Assembly: GCA_008015595.1 (NCBI GenBank)
Contig: SSFW01000153.1
Span: 1-57,013 of the forward strand
Direction: 5' to 3'
From: Nitrosomonas sp.
Lineage (GTDB): Bacteria; Pseudomonadota; Gammaproteobacteria; Burkholderiales; Nitrosomonadaceae
DNA length: 57,013 bases
Positions within the stretch are counted from its first letter, which is position 1, and every line of letters starts with the position of its first letter. Both the position numbers and the translations under genes were made by a program. The notes below the pieces were generated by a model that did no database searches, was not told the origin of the DNA, and was given only the letters and a program-made list of their open reading frames with translations. Positions 52,426 through 57,013 of the stretch are shown piece by piece.

Positions 52426-53511
52426 TTAGAACCGATGAGAGAGAGTACGCTCATATATTTCCATTAATTGAGTTCGCACATTCTTCCACGCATAGTGTTG
52501 TACCATTTCATATCCAGCCTCAGCCATTTTTCTGGATTTTTCTGGGTTAGTGAGAATGTGCTGGATGGCTTCTGCTATTTCTCCGGGATTTTTCGGTGGA
52601 ACCAGTAATGCAGTTTCATCATGTTTGACTAAGAATGGAATGCCGCCAACATTGGTGCTGACTACTGGTACTTTACAAGCGAGTGCCTCCAATATCGAGA
52701 TTGGCATGTTATCAATTAAACTCGTATTGATCATAACATCCGCTTGACGATACAAATCATTGATAGCAGTATTATCCACTCGACCGAGGAAAGTTACGGA
52801 GTCTACTAAATTAAGGTCATCTACAAGCTGCTCTAGCATCAGTTTCTCGGGGCCTGAGCCTGCTATCGATAGCTTCGCATTCGGAAAATTCTTTTTAACG
52901 ATAGAAAATGCGCGAATTGCTGTCGCATTATCATAAATTGATTCAAGGTTGCGCGTTAAAATGATATGGGGACTATTCTCAATTTTAGGTACGTTCCATT
53001 CTTGAGTCTGTGCAGCAAAGCGATCAAGATCGATGATATTGGGTACGATCGTTACATCAAATCCTTGCTGATTGAAAACATGCTTAAGAAATGCGGAAGG
53101 AACGATGATGGCGCTTACTCTTTTTAAGCTGGGCCTAACCCAAAAAATAGATTTATTAAGAAAGGCTTCAGCTTCTCCACCCCGGTAATTGATGATGACA
53201 GGCTTATTTCTCAGGTATGCGATCCAAATTACAGGTGCTGAAAACAGATGCCATGACCAACCTGAATTCGCCATCACATGAAAAATTTGAACAGAATGAG
53301 AGGCTTGCCATAGCTTGTACAAGTAAGGAATTAGTCGAAAGAAAGCGCGGATCCCTTTGAATTTTTCAATCCACTGGGGGTAATAGGGGGCATTGACTTG
53401 AATTAAGGTAACTTGAATATTTTCATCCGTTAGCAAATGAGCTAACTGCCTCGTTTGATTTGCCATTCCTCCGGATGGTGGTGGTAATGGACCAACCAGT
53501 CCGATATGCAT
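52426..53511 (-). CDS. Family 4 glycosyltransferase
   Basis: GLVGPLPPPSGGMANQTRQLA, C-terminal MPISILEALACKVPVVSTNVGGIPFLV. Start at 53511 preferred. Confidence 0.92.
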   Translation of the reverse strand: MHIGLVGPLPPPSGGMANQTRQLAHLLTDENIQVTLIQVNAPYYPQWIEKFKGIRAFFRLIPYLYKLWQASHSVQIFHVMANSGWSWHLFSAPVIWIAYLRNKPVIINYRGGEAEAFLNKSIFWVRPSLKRVSAIIVPSAFLKHVFNQQGFDVTIVPNIIDLDRFAAQTQEWNVPKIENSPHIILTRNLESIYDNATAIRAFSIVKKNFPNAKLSIAGSGPEKLMLEQLVDDLNLVDSVTFLGRVDNTAINDLYRQADVMINTSLIDNMPISILEALACKVPVVSTNVGGIPFLVKHDETALLVPPKNPGEIAEAIQHILTNPEKSRKMAEAGYEMVQHYAWKNVRTQLMEIYERTLSHRF

Positions 53512-53512
53512 T

Positions 53513-54742
53513 TTATAATGATTCAACGGTTTTACCTTGTTCGACGAGGAGCTGGTTATAAACGGTCTTATAACGTGCAACACTATTTTGCCAATTTCTT
53601 TCATTCTCTACGTAAGCACGTCCGGCTTGAATCAAGCTTTTCCAAAGATCAGGTGTATTAAATAAATAGATGATTTTTTTTGCAAGCGCGTCTGGATCGC
53701 CGGATTTAAATAAAAGACCTGTTTCGCCATCGCGAATTAATTCGCGGTGACCTCCTACGTCGGAAGCAATAAATAATTTACCTTGCGCCATTGCTTCAAG
53801 TGGTTTCAACGGAGTAACTAAGTCGGTTAATCGCATCGATAATCGCGGATAAACTAATACTTCGATTAGATCATAATATTTTTCTACTTGCTCATGGGGT
53901 ACTCGGCCTGTAAAGATAACTTTGTCTTGTATTTCAAGTGTTTGAGCCGTTTGTTTTAAGAAATTTTCTTGAGGTCCGCCGCCCACTAATAATAGTTGGA
54001 GATTGGGATATATAGGTAATAGGCTTGGTAACGATCGCAATAAGATCTCCAAACCTTCATACGCATAAAAGGAACCGATAAATCCGATGACGCGCTTATC
54101 CTGAAGACCCAAACGCTGCTTCAGTGATTGATCAATCGAGTGATTCATTGAAAACTGTGCGAGATCCACCGCATTGGGAATTGTTGTAACTTTATGCGCT
54201 TCAATTCCTCGTTCTACAATATCATTACGTAATCCTTCACATATCGTGGTAATGGCGTTAGCACGCTTTAATGCATAGGTTTCTAAGCCACGTGTCAAAC
54301 GATAACGTAGGCCCCCTGCGTTACTCGTACCATGATCAACTGCCGCATCTTCCCAGAATGCTCTAACCTCATAAACAACCGGAATACCTTTCTTATTGCC
54401 AACATATAAGGCTGGTATCGCATTTAATACCGGAGAGTGAGCATGCAATATATCGGGTTTGACGATATCTACTACTTCATTTAATCGTTGAGTAAGGCTT
54501 GTCATTACTGCTATCTGATTAATGATAGGCAATGTGTTGATAAAACGATTATTAACGGGTGTTCGATAAAAGTGGAAATTATCGATTACTTCTTCAAGCG
54601 AGTTTGTCAAACCTTGCTTAGTGCTGGTTAAATGAAACGTTTCCCATCCTAACGCGCGTTGCGCTTTCAGAATAGAGCGTGTTCGGAATGTATAACCGCT
54701 GTGTAATGGAATCGAATGATCAAGTATATGCAGGATACGCAT
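53513..54742 (-). CDS. Family 4 glycosyltransferase, exosortase A system-associated type
   Basis: MRILHILDHSIPLHSGYTFRTRSILKAQRALGWETFHLTSTKQG matches the remembered N-terminus of the exosortase-A-associated glycosyltransferase family. Confidence 0.85.
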   Translation of the reverse strand: MRILHILDHSIPLHSGYTFRTRSILKAQRALGWETFHLTSTKQGLTNSLEEVIDNFHFYRTPVNNRFINTLPIINQIAVMTSLTQRLNEVVDIVKPDILHAHSPVLNAIPALYVGNKKGIPVVYEVRAFWEDAAVDHGTSNAGGLRYRLTRGLETYALKRANAITTICEGLRNDIVERGIEAHKVTTIPNAVDLAQFSMNHSIDQSLKQRLGLQDKRVIGFIGSFYAYEGLEILLRSLPSLLPIYPNLQLLLVGGGPQENFLKQTAQTLEIQDKVIFTGRVPHEQVEKYYDLIEVLVYPRLSMRLTDLVTPLKPLEAMAQGKLFIASDVGGHRELIRDGETGLLFKSGDPDALAKKIIYLFNTPDLWKSLIQAGRAYVENERNWQNSVARYKTVYNQLLVEQGKTVESL

Positions 54743-54923
54743 TATGTTTAGATAGCTAAATAAGCCAAACGAATAAAAATTACTTCATATCATAACTGTT
54801 TATTTTTCTTAACTGAGATGAAAATAGCAGTAGTTTTTTATATAACTAATGCAATATTGATTTGGGCTGATCGATAATTTGCAATATTAACGATTAGTCA
54901 GTGATTGGTAATGGCGAGATTTG

Positions 54924-55784
54924 TTAATTCGCTGCGTTGTTTTCATCTTTTTGTACGGCTTTTAAAATATGGTTAACATATTCGTGGATGCTATGGTCAG
55001 AAAAGTGGTCTATCCGGAATTTGCGAATGCCGCGTAGGAATCCATGCCAGCGATCTAATCGTTTGGATGCGTAATCGAGTGTTCGTAAAAGACCGTTACG
55101 GTTTAGGTACATTTCAATGCCGATATGACGATAACCCAGCCATATCGGGGGGACTCTTGTCACAATATCATTATTATTGACCCAGCGATAATGCTTTAGC
55201 TTGACAAAGTTGACATACCGTTTATTCCCGACGCGAGGGCTGCCAAATGTATAGAGTTCAGCCGGATTAGCGCATTTGTTTGAAACATGGCATCGATAGG
55301 CGCACACGGTTGCCATAGCTGCGCCTAATGAATGGCCAGTAAACCACAACGTTTTGCCTAAATCGATTAGATGCTTTTCCATCATGGGCCAGAGATCATC
55401 CGCTTCTTGTTTAAAACCTCGGTGAACGCGTCCCGCTGTTTCTGCTAATACGGTTCCTAAGTTAGCATCTGCATGGATATCGTTCCACTCATTGGGCTCT
55501 GTTCCTCGACAAACGATTACGGCATCGTGGTCATTTTCGAAGAAAAAACCTTGGGCGCCATCATAATCAAAAAAAATACTCACTGGGAAACCAATCAAAT
55601 TGACAGCACGTTCTGCTTCATTAGAATCGTTATAAGCGATCATCGATAATTCAGCAAATAACAATGATTTGCGAAGTAATGATAGATTTGAGATGGGTTC
55701 ATTGACGCGGGAATGAAAGATTAAAGGTAATTCGTTAGGATCTTGTATCAATTGTGTTGATAGATTATTTCTACTTTCTGGCAT
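54924..55784 (-). CDS. Lipase family protein (class 3 lipase-like)
   Basis: LWFTGHSLGAAMATVCAYRC, YTFGSPRVGNKRYV, HYRWVNNNDIVTRVPP. Confidence 0.92.
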   Translation of the reverse strand: MPESRNNLSTQLIQDPNELPLIFHSRVNEPISNLSLLRKSLLFAELSMIAYNDSNEAERAVNLIGFPVSIFFDYDGAQGFFFENDHDAVIVCRGTEPNEWNDIHADANLGTVLAETAGRVHRGFKQEADDLWPMMEKHLIDLGKTLWFTGHSLGAAMATVCAYRCHVSNKCANPAELYTFGSPRVGNKRYVNFVKLKHYRWVNNNDIVTRVPPIWLGYRHIGIEMYLNRNGLLRTLDYASKRLDRWHGFLRGIRKFRIDHFSDHSIHEYVNHILKAVQKDENNAAN

Positions 55785-55834
55785 AACGTTTCTTGGTTGT
55801 ATTTTTAATTTTAAATTAATAGGATTTTCCTAAC

Positions 55835-56332
55835 ATGATAGCGTTAAAGTGGTTCTTGGTTTTGATACTGATTCTTGTTATTGTAGCAATTCTAGCAGGC
55901 CAGCTTGGGATGTTTAAGGGGGTCGCACCCAACGACCTGGGTATTGTCGAAGGTAGGCTGAAATTGCCTGCGGATACGCCAAATAGCGTATCAAGCCAAG
56001 CAGATCTCTACCCCAATCACCCGCAGCATAATTATGCCCGAATTGAGCCATTACCATTGGTAGGCGATAGCAAATCTACCTTGAGTAAAATTAAAGCAAT
56101 TATCGAGCTGATGCCTGGCTCTCAAATAATTACCAATCAAGAAAACTATCTTTATGTGCAATTTACAACGCGTGTGATGAAGTTTGTCGATGATGCAGAG
56201 TTCTGGTTTGATCCTCAGTCAAATGTCGTGCAAGTACGATCTGCCTCTCGATTAGGCAAGAGTGATCTTGGTGTTAATCGACAACGGATTGAGTGGATCC
56301 GTAAACAGTTGGAGGAAATCTCATTAAAATGA
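55835..56332 (+). CDS. DUF1499 family protein
   Basis: N-terminal TM; PNSVSSQADLYPNH..., NYLYVQFTTRVMKFVDDAEFWFDPQSNVVQVRSASRLGKSDLGVNRQRIEWIR. Confidence 0.85.
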   Translation: MIALKWFLVLILILVIVAILAGQLGMFKGVAPNDLGIVEGRLKLPADTPNSVSSQADLYPNHPQHNYARIEPLPLVGDSKSTLSKIKAIIELMPGSQIITNQENYLYVQFTTRVMKFVDDAEFWFDPQSNVVQVRSASRLGKSDLGVNRQRIEWIRKQLEEISLK

Positions 56333-56342
56333 GAGATCACTG

Positions 56343-57013
56343 ATGACTCATTCTATTATAAATAAAAACAAGCTTTTTCTCGGCTTGGCTTTTTTTCTGC
56401 TTGGATTAGGGGGTATCTTTTGGTTTGTGTTGAGCGCTAGCTTACCGCAATACTCAGGTTCTGCTAAGCTTTCAAGCTTGACTCAGGCAGTTAGAGTTGA
56501 TCGTGACGCGTTGGGTACGGCAACGGTTCAGGCGATGAATCGACTTGATTTAACGCAGGCACTTGGCTATGTTCATGCACAAGAGCGTTTCTTTGAAATG
56601 GATCTGATGCGTCGAAGTGCGGCCGGTGAGTTGGCGGAATTATTTGGTAAAGCAGCTTTACCAAAGGATAGGCAAATACGAAAACACCGTATGAGACCTC
56701 GAGCCAAGAATATGTTTGATAACTTACCAGAGGATCAACGTGCTCTAATTGAGTCATACCGTAAAGGAGTTAATGCAGGACTAGCTGCATTACCCATCCA
56801 GTCTTTTCCCTATTTATTGATACGAGAACGTCCAGTTCCTTGGCAGAATGAAGATACTTTGCTAGTTATATTGGCGATGTATTTTACGCTGCAAGAATCA
56901 AGTCTTGACCGAGAGCTACAGCTATCAGCTTTGCAAACAGCTTTACCCGCCTCAGTCTATCAATTTTTAACTGCATCTGGCGGGGATTGGGATGCACCTC
57001 TCATCGGGATACC
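56343..57013 (+). CDS. Penicillin acylase family protein, 5' part (runs off window)
   Basis: Manual translation from 56343: N-terminal TM then AVRVDRDALGTATVQAMNRLDLTQALGYVHAQERFFEMDLMRRSAAGELAELFGKA; open to window end. Confidence 0.88.
   Translation, partial: MTHSIINKNKLFLGLAFFLLGLGGIFWFVLSASLPQYSGSAKLSSLTQAVRVDRDALGTATVQAMNRLDLTQALGYVHAQERFFEMDLMRRSAAGELAELFGKAALPKDRQIRKHRMRPRAKNMFDNLPEDQRALIESYRKGVNAGLAALPIQSFPYLLIRERPVPWQNEDTLLVILAMYFTLQESSLDRELQLSALQTALPASVYQFLTASGGDWDAPLIGI

Noticed and set aside
56491-56757. Minus-strand 88-aa ORF
   Set aside because: Lies antisense within the penicillin acylase-family reading frame starting at 56343, which has clear family motifs.

Overview
The window looks like a chromosomal segment of a betaproteobacterium, probably Nitrosomonas-like; this is inferred from gene content and not checked by search. 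It is mostly housekeeping: clpS-clpA, cysM, a ComEA-like gene, two HtrA-type proteases, mltA, prlC, the yqgE-ruvX-pyrR-pyrB-pyrC' operon, coq7/glcF, serB, pepA-holC-valS, glyA-nrdR-ribD, mnmA, rpmB-rpmG, and part of an exosortase-A-associated polysaccharide locus. The stretch at about 32.7-41.4 kb looks accessory. It has six consecutive minus-strand genes: a DUF6629-like membrane protein; a 1095-aa protein with apparent architecture TIR - nSTAND NTPase - one TM helix - periplasmic amino-acid-binding-like domain; a vanadium-dependent haloperoxidase; and a DevBCA-type ABC exporter. The TIR-nSTAND-TM-PBP protein is the best candidate for an undescribed system. It reads as a Toll-like, membrane-spanning sensor with an extracytoplasmic ligand-binding domain wired to a cytosolic TIR effector. 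Other notable items are a dihydroorotase homologue lacking metal ligands, a frameshifted NlpC/P60 lipoprotein, a decayed IS5-like transposase, and three very short membrane-protein ORFs missing from the supplied ORF track. No tRNA, rRNA or CRISPR array was recognised. All assignments come from reading sequence motifs, without database searches.
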